From Sinanaerobacter chloroacetimidivorans (lineage in GTDB: Bacteria; Bacillota; Clostridia; Peptostreptococcales; Anaerovoracaceae), in assembly GCF_018128545.1 (NCBI RefSeq), contig NZ_JAGSND010000018.1, positions 1 to 63,332 of the forward strand: a DNA stretch of 63,332 bases, written 5' to 3'. Of this stretch, positions 17,191 through 24,630 are shown one piece after another. The notes under the pieces were generated by a model. The model saw only the letters and a list, made by a program, of their open reading frames with translations. It was not told where the DNA came from and made no database searches. The position numbers were made by a program, and so were the translations under genes. The first letter of the stretch is position 1, and every line of letters starts with the position of its first letter.

Positions 17191-17889
17191 TTGAAAACAT
17201 GTATTTCATTAAACAAACTTCGGGAGTTATCTGCAAACGGCAATACGATTTATCTGGATGCGGAAAGCATTCTGAGCCCCTCGGCAAAGGATTATGCAAG
17301 AGAAAAAGGATTGGTAATCTTTTTAAAGGACAAAGAGGAGCCCATTGTGGGAGTAAGCACCGGCAGCTCGGAACAGAAATGCGGCATCACCGAATGCAGG
17401 GAAACCGGAAACGGTATTCCTGTTTGCGAAGCTGAGAAAAATACGGAAAAATCTGCTGCAGGAATTCCAAATGCAGAGATGTTAAAAAACATTATTACAA
17501 AGGTAATTCTGGAACAGAAGAAACCGATTTGCCCAAATCCTATAGCTATGAAAATAGAGGGTGACAAGGTGATCATGGAACCTTTCACAGAAGCACCGCC
17601 GGGACAAAAAATAGGGATGACGGATGTGATTACGGAACGGGAAGGAAACCTTGGCGCCGGGTTTATGACCTTTGAAAAATCAGAACTTCCCTGGACCTTG
17701 AGCTATGATGAAGTGGATTATGTAGTAGAAGGTGAGTTTACCATAAAGACTGGCGGTAAACTCTACACGATGAAACCCGGTGATGTATTTCATATCCCCA
17801 AGGGAACCAGTGTGGTATTTGGATCTCCGAGTTTTTGCAAAGTATTCTATGTGGTATATCCGGCCAATTGGCTGAGCCAGAACAAGTAA
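17191..17889 (+). CDS. eutQ: EutQ cupin protein (acetate kinase-type)
   Basis: 232 residues from the TTG at 17191, after GAGGTGATAGAA. The C-terminal half (about 125-225) is a cupin barrel with EVDYVVEGEFTI and the GDVFHIPKGT motif. EutQ has been reported to have acetate kinase activity and to help shell assembly. The N-terminal half has an EutT-like strand region, a variable linker with many Glu, and an amphipathic helix (MLKNIITKVILEQKK) that may contact other cargo. It would convert the acetyl-phosphate made by the EutT-PduL fusion to acetate and ATP. Confidence 0.9.
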   Translation: MKTCISLNKLRELSANGNTIYLDAESILSPSAKDYAREKGLVIFLKDKEEPIVGVSTGSSEQKCGITECRETGNGIPVCEAEKNTEKSAAGIPNAEMLKNIITKVILEQKKPICPNPIAMKIEGDKVIMEPFTEAPPGQKIGMTDVITEREGNLGAGFMTFEKSELPWTLSYDEVDYVVEGEFTIKTGGKLYTMKPGDVFHIPKGTSVVFGSPSFCKVFYVVYPANWLSQNK

Positions 17890-17903
17890 AGAGGTGTATG
17901 GCC

Positions 17904-18221
17904 TTGTTGAAAATCCAATTTATTAAAAGACCATCCCCGTCAACCATCAATATGCTCGCCAGGCGGTCCCAAAGTCTGCGCTCGCGAAATAGCGAACCTG
18001 TTTCTTCTGAGGCAGTCGGACTTGTGCAGGGACCTCTGGCAGATATGGTTGCGGCATGTGATATTGCGGAAAAGACCTCCGGTGTCATGGTAGAGGAAAT
18101 CCAGGGCATTTGTCCCCAGCATTTTGCCATGATCGCAATCTTCGGAGATACTTCTGCTGTAGCGGTGGCTCTTATCGCCATCGGGGAAAAGATCGACAAG
18201 AAGCGGCCGGATATCGATTGA
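17904..18221 (+). CDS. Unassigned BMC-fold shell protein
   Basis: 105 residues from the TTG at 17904, which has the same GAGGTG-N7-TTG spacing as neighbouring genes; the ATG at 17898 is only 1 base from the GAGGTG. The sequence has a BMC-like core ([52 protein letters not shown]). It lacks both the IPRPH end of EutM and the [10 protein letters not shown] start of EutS/PduU. The strand and helix order suggests a permuted or divergent BMC-H. Cys48 and Cys66 could face a pore. It sits between eutQ and eutS, so it is probably an eighth-type shell tile. No close named family is recognised with certainty. Confidence 0.72.
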   Translation: MLKIQFIKRPSPSTINMLARRSQSLRSRNSEPVSSEAVGLVQGPLADMVAACDIAEKTSGVMVEEIQGICPQHFAMIAIFGDTSAVAVALIAIGEKIDKKRPDID

Positions 18222-18240
18222 TTATGAAAGGGAGAGTATC

Positions 18241-18579
18241 ATGTCTGAAAAGCAAAGAATCATACAGGAATTTGTCCCCGGAAAGCAGGTAACCCTGGCC
18301 CATATGATTGCCGCCCCTGATGAAGAAATCTATCAGAGGCTGGGTTTGGAAAAGAGCGGAGCCATTGGCATTGTTACTTTAACACCCAGCGAAACCTCCA
18401 TCATTGCTGCGGATATTGCCACCAAGGTAGCTCCTGTAAGTATCGGATTTTTAGATCGGTTCACCGGGGCCCTGATCATCACCGGGGATGTTTCCGGCGT
18501 TCTTGCTGCCTTGAATCAAATTAACGGAGTTCTGGAAACCATGCTGGGATTTACTCCCTGCCAAATCACAAAAACATGA
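18241..18579 (+). CDS. eutS: Permuted BMC-H shell protein EutS/PduU
   Basis: 112 residues with the diagnostic [19 protein letters not shown] start and [17 protein letters not shown] core of EutS/PduU. These circularly permuted hexamers have an N-terminal beta-barrel over the pore, and EutS is bent to form shell edges. AAAGGGAGAG precedes the ATG. The stop overlaps the eutP start (ATGA). Confidence 0.94.
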   Translation: MSEKQRIIQEFVPGKQVTLAHMIAAPDEEIYQRLGLEKSGAIGIVTLTPSETSIIAADIATKVAPVSIGFLDRFTGALIITGDVSGVLAALNQINGVLETMLGFTPCQITKT

Positions 18580-19022
18580 AAAAGAAAATGATGCTCATTG
18601 GAAGTTCCCGTACGGGGAAAACCAGTCTGGCCAACTGGCTGAACTCGGAAAACATAGAGGTCCTGAAAAGTCAGACCATCAACTACGGTACCCACACCAT
18701 TGACACGCCGGGGGAGTACCTGGAAAGCCCCCTGATGCACCGATACATCATAGCAGCCTCCCAGGATGCTGATATGATTCTTTTCGTGCAGTCCTTCGAT
18801 CAAACCGGCTTCAGCTTCCCTCCGAATTTTGCCGGTGCTTTCAATTGCAGAAAGGTTGGCGTGATCACGAAGGCGGATCTGGAAGAAAAGAGAAATGATT
18901 TGGAATTATTATATCGTAATTTTAAGGAAATAGGGTTGGAAGGACCCTATTTTGTCACGTCTTCTAAAACGGGAAAGGGCATCGAGGAATTAAAGAACTG
19001 CTTATCAATTTCGAATGCTTAA
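18576..19022 (+). CDS. eutP: EutP/PduV small GTPase-like protein
   Basis: 148 residues. The P-loop is GSSRTGKTS at 8-16, with DTPGEY as switch II and TKAD as G4. EutP/PduV proteins are Ras-like NTPases; PduV localises to the compartment surface. EutP has also been reported as an acetate kinase in one genus. It overlaps eutS by 4 bases and is the last eut gene. Confidence 0.92.
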   Translation: MKKKMMLIGSSRTGKTSLANWLNSENIEVLKSQTINYGTHTIDTPGEYLESPLMHRYIIAASQDADMILFVQSFDQTGFSFPPNFAGAFNCRKVGVITKADLEEKRNDLELLYRNFKEIGLEGPYFVTSSKTGKGIEELKNCLSISNA

Positions 19023-19061
19023 CTCCGAGCGTTTAGCTCCGAACATTTAATTCCGAGCCTG
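19022..19061 (+). repeat. Three 14-bp tandem repeats after eutP
   Basis: The unit AACTCCGAGCGTTT occurs three times with 1-3 changes each (19021-19062), directly after the eutP stop. Its function is unknown. It starts an AT/GC-mixed gap that leads to the panC promoter. Confidence 0.6.
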
Positions 19062-19077
19062 GCAGATGTTACCCGGA

Positions 19078-19106
19078 TTGAAAACCAGAATGTGTTGTGA
19101 TAAAAT
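19078..19106 (+). promoter_or_regulatory. panC promoter
   Basis: TTGAAA (19078-19083), 17-bp spacer, TAAAAT (19101-19106). It shows panC can be transcribed apart from the eut operon. Confidence 0.6.
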
Positions 19107-19155
19107 TTAATGTACGGGCGGTATTCAATGAAACTTCACCGGACAGGAGGAAAAA

Positions 19156-20007
19156 ATGAAAATTGTAACAACCATTCAGGAAGTGCGTGAAACTGTTAAT
19201 GCATGGAGAGCAGAAGGTTTGAACGTCGGATTTGTACCGACTATGGGATACCTTCACGAAGGGCATCAAAGCTTGATTCACAAAGCTTCAAAAGAGAATC
19301 ACCGTGTGGTGGTAAGTATTTTTATCAACCCGATGCAATTTGGGAAGAATGAAGATTTGGACAGTTATCCAAGAGACCTTGAGAGGGATCGGCAGATCTG
19401 CTTCAGTGCAGGTGCCGATCTGATCTTTTATCCAAGCAGGGAGGAAATGTATCCGGAAGGGTTTTCAACCTTTGTCCAGATAACGGGCATAACGGAGACT
19501 CTTTGCGGCAAAAGCAGGCCGGATCACTTTAGAGGGGTAAGCACTGTGGTGACAAAACTGTTCCATATCGTGAAACCTGACCGGGCATATTTCGGTCAAA
19601 AGGACGCACAACAGGCAGCCGTTATAAAACGACTGGTTCGGGATTTAAATCTCGATATCGAAATCATTGCCTGCAAAACCGTAAGAGAACCGGACGGACT
19701 TGCAAAAAGCTCTCGGAATGTCTATCTTAGCAAAGAGGAAAGGGCAGCAGCAGCCGTTTTACGGAAAGCTTTAACGCTTGCAGAGAATAAGCTTGTCAGC
19801 GGTGAAAGAAAAGCAGCAGAGATTCTTCAGGAAATGAAAGAAAAAATCTGTGCGGAACGGCTAGCAACCCTTGATTACGTTGAAATTGTGGATCTGGAAA
19901 CCTTGGAGCCGGTAAGGTGTATCGAAGCTCCCGTTTTGGTGGCAGTGGCAGCCTATATCGGAAAAACACGATTGATCGATAACTTTATTTATGAAAACAT
20001 CGCCTGA
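19156..20007 (+). CDS. panC: Pantothenate synthetase PanC
   Basis: 283 residues. It condenses pantoate and beta-alanine with ATP to pantothenate, the CoA precursor. The family signatures are PTMGYLHEGHQSL (HIGH-like at 34-37), FINPMQF, SYPRD, KLFHIVKPDRAYFGQKDAQQ and SSRNVYLS. panB and panD are not in the window. A GGAGG lies 8 bases before the ATG. Its position after the eut operon may reflect the CoA demand of EutE and PduL (inference), although it has its own promoter. Confidence 0.96.
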   Translation: MKIVTTIQEVRETVNAWRAEGLNVGFVPTMGYLHEGHQSLIHKASKENHRVVVSIFINPMQFGKNEDLDSYPRDLERDRQICFSAGADLIFYPSREEMYPEGFSTFVQITGITETLCGKSRPDHFRGVSTVVTKLFHIVKPDRAYFGQKDAQQAAVIKRLVRDLNLDIEIIACKTVREPDGLAKSSRNVYLSKEERAAAAVLRKALTLAENKLVSGERKAAEILQEMKEKICAERLATLDYVEIVDLETLEPVRCIEAPVLVAVAAYIGKTRLIDNFIYENIA

Positions 20008-20023
20008 TCTTTGCTGTTTACGC

Positions 20024-20052
20024 TTGAAATCTGGCTGACATCGATGTATACT
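20024..20052 (+). promoter_or_regulatory. Promoter of HTH-symporter operon
   Basis: TTGAAA (20024-20029), 17-bp spacer, TATACT (20047-20052). Confidence 0.6.
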
Positions 20053-20060
20053 CGAGTATA
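20047..20060 (+). promoter_or_regulatory. Palindromic operator overlapping the -10
   Basis: TATACTCGAGTATA is a perfect 14-bp palindrome whose left half is the -10 box. This is a natural repressor site, and the first gene downstream is a small HTH protein. Adjacent ATATATGTACAA (20060-20071) recurs near the second symporter promoter. Confidence 0.55.
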
Positions 20061-20104
20061 TATATGTACAATGGCGTAAATATATTATTAAATGGGGTGG
20101 AGAA

Positions 20105-20305
20105 ATGCCGGCAGATTATAAATATTTAACAATAGAGGACCTCATCGAAATGTTGCAGGTTACACGAAGCACAATTTATAACCTGAAGAAAAAGGGGCTG
20201 CCTTTTATTAAGATTGGATCTAATATCAGGTTTGAGCAAAGTGAGGTTATTGATTGGTTGAACAGCAATCATAAAAGAGAGGTTGATACAGATAAGCAGG
20301 TCTGA
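20105..20305 (+). CDS. Small excisionase-type HTH DNA-binding protein
   Basis: 66 residues, almost entirely a winged HTH of the excisionase/MerR-like type (HTH_17). LTIEDLIEMLQVTRSTIYNLKKKG forms the recognition helix pair and IRFEQSEVIDWL the wing and C-terminal helix. GGGGTGG precedes the ATG. The symporter ATG follows its stop by 2 bases, so the two are co-translated. This fits a dedicated local regulator rather than a phage excisionase; no integrase is nearby. The palindrome over its promoter could be its own target. Confidence 0.85.
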   Translation: MPADYKYLTIEDLIEMLQVTRSTIYNLKKKGLPFIKIGSNIRFEQSEVIDWLNSNHKREVDTDKQV

Positions 20306-20307
20306 TC

Positions 20308-21804
20308 ATGAACCAGTTAACAATTTACGGAGTCGTTATATACATTGTTATCTTATTTATACTGAGCGCTTTTTTTATAAAAAAAGCGCTCAATTCTTAT
20401 GAGGAATACAGCCTGTGCGGCAGAAAGCTGACACTGCTTTATATTATTTTTACCTATCTTGGGACCTGGATCGGAGGAGGAACCATTATCGGACTATCCA
20501 CCTCCACCTATCTCAGCGGAGTGGGACAGTATTGGATCATAGCAGTCCCCTATTTTACCTGTTTTGTTTTTGCAATCCTCTTTCTTACCCGAATCCGCGC
20601 CTTAAATCAGATCAGTATCGGCGATATGGCGGCCCTGCGCTATCCGGCATATAACGAGATCATCAGGATACCTGTATCCTTGGGTTTGATTATCAGGAAT
20701 GTTACTATGGTGGGGATGCAATTCAGTGCCTTATCCATTTTAATTACCTATGCTTTTGGCATTGACCGGAATCTCTCCGTTCTGATTACCTTTTTGGTGA
20801 TAACAGCCTATACCGCCTTAAGCGGTTTATGGGGTGTGGTTGTGACAGATATTTTCCAAGGAACGCTGCAGACCCTGGGCCTTATCCTGCTTCTTTTCTT
20901 TACGGTGAAACTGAGCGGAGGCGTTGAACAAATCATCAGTTTTTATCAATCCAACGATCAGGAAAGCTTTTTAAACCTGATGGGCGGAGACCAGATTTTA
21001 AACCATATTGTGTTGTATTTTTTAAGCTTCGGCTCTTTTTTTCTGATGAGTGATCAGACAGACTGGGAAAGAATTTACTCGGCAAAAAATGACAAAACGG
21101 CATTTTGGGGCTATTTGATCCCTTTGACCATCACTTTGATTTTACTTTTGTTTCCGGCTTATTTAGGGGTATTTCAAAGGGTGCTGTTCAACAGCGAAAT
21201 GGATGCGGAATTTGCTGTTTACACCTTTATTATGGAGCTTTTGCCTTCCAATCTGGGGATTCTGGTATTGGTCAGCATTTGTGCGGCAATTATGTCTTCG
21301 GCGGACTCCTACCTGCTGGCAACGGGAACCATTTTCTCCAACGATATTGTCAAAAGGTTTTTGAATCAGAAAGCCAATGATAAAGAACTGATCTTTTGGA
21401 CAAGATTTTTTGTCATCATTGCAGGTGCGGTGGGATTTGCCTTCGCCCTGAATATTAAAGATATTTTATACCTTTGGATTATTGGCATCGGCATTGGAGC
21501 ATCCACCTTGCTGCCGTCCTATCTGGCAGCTTGGTTTTCTAAAAGGATCAATACCATAGGCGCTCTTTCAGGAATGGCTGCAGGAGGGAGCTATTGCTTT
21601 ATATGGGGCCTGGGCTTTATTCCCTTTACCGTTGATAAAATAGTTTATGGCTCTTTGATGAATGCTTTCGTTATGATCCTTGTGTCTCTATTTACGAAAA
21701 GGCCGGATGAAGAGGATGTTCAAAAAACCTATTTCTGGTCTCCAAAGTTCCGAAATTTGAGAAAAAGGCTTTTTACCAAACGTGAAAGCGTGGATCGCTC
21801 ATAA
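20308..21804 (+). CDS. Sodium:solute symporter (SSS family)
   Basis: 498 residues, about 13 transmembrane helices, SSS fold with the first-helix break GTWIGGGTIIGLSTSTY (50-66) and the later sodium-site-like CAAIMSSADSYLLATGTIFSNDI. The substrate is not clear from sequence. Codons 20-28 contain a perfect 28-bp DNA palindrome (20364-20391). A strongly basic C-terminal tail follows the last helix. Expressed with the small HTH gene. It is only distantly like the two symporters at 22042 and 24631, which resemble each other. Confidence 0.88.
   Translation: MNQLTIYGVVIYIVILFILSAFFIKKALNSYEEYSLCGRKLTLLYIIFTYLGTWIGGGTIIGLSTSTYLSGVGQYWIIAVPYFTCFVFAILFLTRIRALNQISIGDMAALRYPAYNEIIRIPVSLGLIIRNVTMVGMQFSALSILITYAFGIDRNLSVLITFLVITAYTALSGLWGVVVTDIFQGTLQTLGLILLLFFTVKLSGGVEQIISFYQSNDQESFLNLMGGDQILNHIVLYFLSFGSFFLMSDQTDWERIYSAKNDKTAFWGYLIPLTITLILLLFPAYLGVFQRVLFNSEMDAEFAVYTFIMELLPSNLGILVLVSICAAIMSSADSYLLATGTIFSNDIVKRFLNQKANDKELIFWTRFFVIIAGAVGFAFALNIKDILYLWIIGIGIGASTLLPSYLAAWFSKRINTIGALSGMAAGGSYCFIWGLGFIPFTVDKIVYGSLMNAFVMILVSLFTKRPDEEDVQKTYFWSPKFRNLRKRLFTKRESVDRS
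20364..20391 (+). promoter_or_regulatory. Perfect 28-bp palindrome inside symporter gene
   Basis: GAGCGCTTTTTTTA is followed directly by its exact reverse complement. In mRNA it would form a 12-13 bp hairpin 56 bases into the coding region, a position that could attenuate transcription or translation. Confidence 0.55.
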
Positions 21805-21816
21805 CTCGAAAATAAA

Positions 21817-21879
21817 ACAAAGTCGGGATTCTGTCTGCAGCACTTGACCGTGAGCGTACAGATACCCGGCTTTATTTTT
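21817..21879 (+). terminator. Terminator after first symporter
   Basis: AAAGTCGGG / CCCGGCTTT outer stem with an inner CTGT / ACAG stem and a following T run. It separates the HTH-symporter unit from the next symporter. Confidence 0.75.
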
Positions 21880-21926
21880 TTATTTAAAACTTGTGAATAA
21901 AAATTCAGAAAATTACAAAAAAGCTA

Positions 21927-21955
21927 TTGTACGATTTAATTTTCTGTGGTATATA
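21927..21955 (+). promoter_or_regulatory. Promoter of second symporter operon
   Basis: TTGTAC (21927-21932), 17-bp spacer, TATATA (21950-21955). ATATATGCACAA follows at 21959-21970, closely matching 20060-20071 downstream of the other promoter. Confidence 0.55.
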
Positions 21956-22041
21956 TACATATATGCACAAATATGGACATAAATGGACACGGAAGGAGGT
22001 TTCGTATATTCTTTTTTATTACATAATAAGGAGGTTAAAAA

Positions 22042-23556
22042 ATGGTTAGTAGTTATCTGGGTTATTTCATACTTTTTGGATTTGCAGTGATTTTCATTGG
22101 AATCTCCATGGCTGTAGCCAAAAAATTTCCCATTGAGGGTGTGGATGATTTTGTGGTGGCAGGCAGGAGCATTCCCTATGCATTGATCGCAGCCAGCGTC
22201 ATGGTGTCCTGGGTATGGACCACCACCATTATGGGGGCGGCGGAAGCCGGCATGTGGTTCGGCGTTTCAGGCGGTTTTAACTATTCCTGGGGTGCCTGTA
22301 TACCATTCTTTGTATTTATTCCGCTAGTGCTTCATCTTCGAAGAACGATGCCGAAGGCCACTACTTTTACCGAATTTGTGGAACAGCGGTACGGCCGAAC
22401 CGTATCGAAGATCTTTTTTGTCTTTGGTATCGGTGTTATTCTTTACGTCTTTACCGAACAAGGGGTAGGAATTGGGATTGCCTTTAATCACATCTTCGGG
22501 ATTCCTTATGCGCTAGCCGCTTTTATTCCGGTGATGATCGTTACGGTATACATAGCGAAAGCCGGCTTAAGAGGATCCATTTTCAACGATGTCATTCAAT
22601 TTTTTATCATCTCTCTCGTTTTGCTGGTTACGGTTCCCCTGGTTCTGAAAACGCTGGGGATTGACGGCTTATATAACGGAATGCTGGACGTTACCAATAA
22701 TCCGGACAATATCAACTACAATCCGGAAGCGCTGTCCATGACGTCCGCGGCAGGACTTCGTTACGGTGTAACGGCAGTGGTCATAGCCATGGGTCAGGTT
22801 CTTCTGGACCAGGGATATTATTCCAAGGCTATTTCTACGGTAAGCAGAAAATCGCTGCTGAGAGCGTACATCATCGGAACTTTGTTTGCATGGGCTCCTA
22901 TTCCGATCCTGAGCGGTAATGTGTTCGGTGTTTCCACTTTGGCTTTGGGAGTGGGTCCCGGAAACGGAATAGAATTGACATCGGAAGCGGCACCCTATAT
23001 TATGAAACTAATCTATGGCGGCGGGGTCGGAAGTATCATGTTCGTACTGATGATCTTCATGGCAGGTATGACCACCGGGGGTAACTGCCTCGCCGGAGCC
23101 CAGGCCTTGTTTACGGTAGACTTCTATAAAAAATATGTAAATAAAGAAGCTTCAGAAAAACAGCAGATGAGCTTCGGAGTAAAAATTACCATTGCACTTG
23201 GACTGTTGGTAGGAATTGCCGCTATTTTGCTGGAGGGAGTCTCCCTGTTAAAGCTTGACATTTTCAGCGGAATCATTTTTGCTGCGCCGACCAGCGCCTT
23301 CCTGGCGGGTATGTATTGGAAAAAGACATCGCCTCAGGTTGCGGTAAGCTCTATCTTCATCGGACTGATCGCAGGCTTGTGCGCCTGGTTCCTGATCCCC
23401 AACGATGATATCAACTGGTTTATCGGGAATATGTTGTCTCTGTTCGTGCCGGCGGTGGTGGTCATCGTAGGGTCGCTGGGACAAAAATATGAATTTGATT
23501 TTAATCAGCTTCGGACTTATACACCGAATCATAAAGTAGAAGTAAGTGAGGAGTGA
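22042..23556 (+). CDS. Sodium:solute symporter, urea/amide-transporter-like
   Basis: 504 residues, about 13 transmembrane helices. The N-terminal motif VDDFVVAGRSIPYALIAASVMVSWVWTTT resembles the SSS branch that includes urea and related solute transporters. The sodium-site region is MAGMTTGGNCLAGAQALFTVDFY. It is followed 2 bases later by a 42-residue membrane peptide and then an amidohydrolase, so the transported solute is probably an amide, nitrile or ureido compound (inference from context). AAGGAGG precedes the ATG. Confidence 0.88.
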   Translation: MVSSYLGYFILFGFAVIFIGISMAVAKKFPIEGVDDFVVAGRSIPYALIAASVMVSWVWTTTIMGAAEAGMWFGVSGGFNYSWGACIPFFVFIPLVLHLRRTMPKATTFTEFVEQRYGRTVSKIFFVFGIGVILYVFTEQGVGIGIAFNHIFGIPYALAAFIPVMIVTVYIAKAGLRGSIFNDVIQFFIISLVLLVTVPLVLKTLGIDGLYNGMLDVTNNPDNINYNPEALSMTSAAGLRYGVTAVVIAMGQVLLDQGYYSKAISTVSRKSLLRAYIIGTLFAWAPIPILSGNVFGVSTLALGVGPGNGIELTSEAAPYIMKLIYGGGVGSIMFVLMIFMAGMTTGGNCLAGAQALFTVDFYKKYVNKEASEKQQMSFGVKITIALGLLVGIAAILLEGVSLLKLDIFSGIIFAAPTSAFLAGMYWKKTSPQVAVSSIFIGLIAGLCAWFLIPNDDINWFIGNMLSLFVPAVVVIVGSLGQKYEFDFNQLRTYTPNHKVEVSEE

Positions 23557-23558
23557 GA

Positions 23559-23687
23559 ATGATGGTAAGTGAAACATTTATGAGCGTTTATTTCTGGGGA
23601 ACCTATGTATGGTTTTTAGCCGGATTCTTATTAATCTCCATCCCTGCATTGATCGAAATTAAAAAAATGATGTCAACGAAGAAATAG
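23559..23687 (+). CDS. 42-residue membrane peptide, likely symporter accessory subunit
   Basis: An ATG at 23559 opens a 42-codon frame ending at TAG 23685-23687. The peptide has one hydrophobic helix (WGTYVWFLAGFLLISIPALI) with a basic C-terminus (EIKKMMSTKK). A Shine-Dalgarno GTGAGGAGTGAG lies within the end of the symporter gene, 2 bases of spacing between the two genes. Small single-helix accessory proteins are known next to several sodium symporters. The gene is too short for most gene finders. Confidence 0.75.
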   Translation: MMVSETFMSVYFWGTYVWFLAGFLLISIPALIEIKKMMSTKK

Positions 23688-23702
23688 AAGGAGGAAGCTG
23701 CT

Positions 23703-24548
23703 TTGAAGATTCATGTCACCTGTGTTCAGATGGAACCAGTCCTTCGGGATGCAGAAAAGAATATTAAAAAAATGTGCTCCTTTATCAGAGAAGCCATGGA
23801 AACTTACCCCAAGACCAACCTTATTGTCTTCCCGGAATTGATTATCTCAGGGTATGAATGCGGAAAGGATTTCCAGAGAATGGCGGAGACGGTACCCGAT
23901 GGAGCGAGTATGAAAATCATCGGTGCCTTGGCTAAGGAATATGGAGTGCATATCGTTTACGGATTCCCGGAGAGAGATTCTGATAAAAGGGATGTCTTAT
24001 ACAACTCAGCAATCCTCATCGATAATCTGGGTGAAGTGAAGGGTGTCTATCGAAAAGTCCATCTCTTTGCAAGCGAGAAGGAGTTTTTCCGGGCAGGGTG
24101 TTCTTACCCTGTTTTCGATACCTCCATCGGCAGACTGGGCATGATGATCTGCTGGGATACGGCCTTTCCGGAGGTCGCCAGAAGCCTGGCCCTTAAGGGG
24201 GCGGATCTTTTGATCGTGTCAACGAATTGGGAAAAACCGTACCTTACAGACATTGTAACGAAAAACCAGCAGGATTGGGATCTCGTAACGAGAGCAAGAG
24301 CCATGGATAACTGCATGTATCTGGTATCTGCAAATCGTATCGGTTTTGATGAGACTCTTGGATTTTTTGGCAGGAGCAATATCATCGGGCCTACCGGTGA
24401 AGCTGTTGAGGAACTGCTGGAGGAACGGGAGGGAATGATCTCCGGTGAATTGGATTATGATATACCCATCCGGTTACGATACGAGTATTACACCTTCTTT
24501 AAAGACAGAAGGCCGGATACTTTTTCCGAATTAACAAAAGCATACTAA
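23703..24548 (+). CDS. Nitrilase-superfamily carbon-nitrogen hydrolase
   Basis: 281 residues, TTG start after AAGGAGG. The catalytic Glu-Lys-Cys triad is visible: E in VFPELIISGYE (near 46), K in YRKVHLF (near 116) and C in MMICWDTAFPE (near 150). This family hydrolyses amides, N-carbamoyl amino acids or nitriles. Substrate cannot be assigned. It lies between two similar symporters and after the small membrane peptide, so it probably acts on what they import. One speculative option is an N-carbamoyl-beta-alanine-type substrate that would yield beta-alanine for PanC. Confidence 0.88.
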   Translation: MKIHVTCVQMEPVLRDAEKNIKKMCSFIREAMETYPKTNLIVFPELIISGYECGKDFQRMAETVPDGASMKIIGALAKEYGVHIVYGFPERDSDKRDVLYNSAILIDNLGEVKGVYRKVHLFASEKEFFRAGCSYPVFDTSIGRLGMMICWDTAFPEVARSLALKGADLLIVSTNWEKPYLTDIVTKNQQDWDLVTRARAMDNCMYLVSANRIGFDETLGFFGRSNIIGPTGEAVEELLEEREGMISGELDYDIPIRLRYEYYTFFKDRRPDTFSELTKAY

Positions 24549-24557
24549 GCAGATGAG

Positions 24558-24593
24558 ATAAGGGCAGTGGCAACACACGCTGCTCTTATTTCA
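24558..24593 (+). terminator. Hairpin between amidohydrolase and third symporter
   Basis: ATAAGGGCAG / CTGCTCTTAT (one G-U pair) followed by TTTCACTTT. It is a weak terminator or processing site. Confidence 0.5.
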
Positions 24594-24630
24594 CTTTCAT
24601 AAATAGGAAAAAACACAATCGGGAGGAAAG

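Noticed and set aside
20105..20305. Excisionase of an integrated element
   Set aside because: No integrase, phage or conjugation gene nearby; the gene is co-translated with a transporter.
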